5,372 bases of DNA, taken from contig JAUIJG010000362.1 in assembly GCA_030431355.1 (NCBI GenBank), positions 1 through 5,372 of the forward strand. The letters are read 5' to 3'. A program made the position numbers and the translations under genes. The notes below the pieces were generated by a model. That model saw only the letters and a list, made by a program, of their open reading frames with translations. It made no database searches and was not told the DNA's origin. How positions within the stretch are numbered: the first letter of the stretch is position 1; each line of letters starts with the position of its first letter. Of this stretch, positions 4,686 to 5,372 are shown in pieces. Source of the stretch: a bacterium. Its GTDB lineage: Bacteria; Cyanobacteriota; Vampirovibrionia; Obscuribacterales; Obscuribacteraceae.

Positions 4686-5372
4686 GTGAATAATTTTTTG
4701 GTTTGTCTTTACCGGGCATCGGTATTACTTACGGTGCTTGGTATGTTTTCCGTACTCTTCTTTTTTGTCTCTTCGGAATTGTCTTATGAAGACGTGATTA
4801 CCTTTCCGAAGCTGATAAACAGGTTTTTAAATGAGTTCGGAGCGGGTTGGATCTTTTGCTCCATCGCCCTGGTGCTGGCTGCCCTGGCGATGAAGTTTAG
4901 AAAGGGTCAAGATCGCTTCGACTCATCTTATTACAAAACCCTTGTCGAGCGCATAACAACCAGGCATGCTGGTTATAGGATCTTGCGCATAGTACTGGCA
5001 GCTATCGGCTCTCTATGTCTGGTCTGGTACTGTGCATTTGTTTTGCATATCGTCACTTATTTTGGCGGCTTTGCCACAGCTTTTTTGATGGACCGTCATG
5101 GACATTATGAAGCGGCAGAGAGTCTGCTTTGTGTTGTGACCACATGCTGCGGTTCTCGGTCCGATGTAACAGTGGCTACGGTGAGCAAAAGGGGCAATCC
5201 CATGCTCTTCGAAGGCGGCGCTGCCGCAAGGGAGAAGCAGACCGAGCGGTTGAACAGATGTATCGCCGAGCTATATGGTGAAGACAGCATTCAGTTGGCA
5301 TATCGCTTTAGCAGTCTTGGCGATCAGTATAGGAAAGCTGCCGCTGAATCTGATACCGGTAGCAGCGATCTC
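4686..5372 (+). CDS. Multi-pass membrane protein with TPR-like repeats, C-terminus cut by window edge
   Basis: From the GTG at 4686 the frame is open for 229 codons and runs off the right edge. Hydrophobic helices are predicted at about 8-29, 54-70 and 98-124, the last followed by further apolar sequence to about 134. After this membrane part come TPR-like helices: GHYEAAESLL (139-148) has the G-x-Y-x-x-A-E turn, and about 186-218, ending LAYRFSSLGDQYRKA, resembles the 42-residue kinesin-light-chain repeat type of the TPR lipoprotein in this window. The likely role is a membrane-anchored protein-interaction scaffold; no catalytic motif is visible so far. Cys149, Cys154 and Cys155 form a small cluster within the first repeat. 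The frame is also free of stops for at least 65 codons upstream of the GTG, so a longer cytosolic N-terminus is possible, but the strong ribosome binding site favours this start. It is divergent from the PH-like membrane gene. Confidence 0.75.
   Translation, partial: MNNFLVCLYRASVLLTVLGMFSVLFFFVSSELSYEDVITFPKLINRFLNEFGAGWIFCSIALVLAALAMKFRKGQDRFDSSYYKTLVERITTRHAGYRILRIVLAAIGSLCLVWYCAFVLHIVTYFGGFATAFLMDRHGHYEAAESLLCVVTTCCGSRSDVTVATVSKRGNPMLFEGGAAAREKQTERLNRCIAELYGEDSIQLAYRFSSLGDQYRKAAAESDTGSSDL

Noticed and set aside
5105..5290. 61-codon minus-strand frame near the right edge
   Set aside because: It is antisense to the membrane TPR gene, which has a better start, ribosome binding site and protein character.
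1..5372. CRISPR array, insertion sequence, phage genes, tRNA or rRNA
   Set aside because: No regularly spaced repeats with unique spacers, no transposase or integrase motifs, and no cloverleaf or rRNA-like sequence were seen on either strand.

Overview
The window looks like bacterial chromosome of moderate GC content, with short intergenic gaps, Shine-Dalgarno sites, Sec signal peptides and a lipoprotein signal. Its main character is tetratricopeptide-repeat (TPR) proteins aimed at the cell envelope: three of six genes carry TPR or TPR-like repeats, each with a different export mode (cleaved signal peptide, lipobox, membrane anchor). This TPR load with 42-residue kinesin-light-chain-like repeats would fit a non-photosynthetic cyanobacterial relative (Vampirovibrionia/Melainabacteria, Obscuribacterales-like) or another large-genome environmental bacterium. 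That placement is inference only; no phylogenetic marker gene is present.

Layout. Positions 1-537 (minus) hold the N-terminal part of an exported TPR plus coiled-coil protein running off the left edge. Positions 538-808 are intergenic, with two hairpins, one a fair terminator for the next gene. Positions 809-1894 (minus) encode a TPR lipoprotein and 1999-2610 (minus) an exported glycine-zipper protein. These two are probably co-transcribed leftward, separated by a 104-base leader-like gap with a 12-base tandem repeat. Positions 2611-3088 are a divergent intergenic region with a cluster of inverted repeats. Positions 3089-4042 (plus) encode a compact zinc-dependent medium-chain dehydrogenase. 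Positions 4068-4487 (minus, convergent) encode a small membrane protein with a bacterial PH-like segment. From 4686 to the right edge (plus) there is a multi-pass membrane protein with TPR-like helices, starting at GTG behind a strong ribosome binding site.

How they fit together. The left-hand minus-strand genes all make exported or surface-anchored proteins and may serve envelope protein-protein scaffolding. The dehydrogenase looks like a stand-alone metabolic gene. I see no phage, transposon, CRISPR, toxin-antitoxin or recognised defence signature. The most useful points are corrected starts for two genes, two edge genes that are open to the window boundary, the internally duplicated glycine-zipper protein and the palindrome cluster at 2783-2838.
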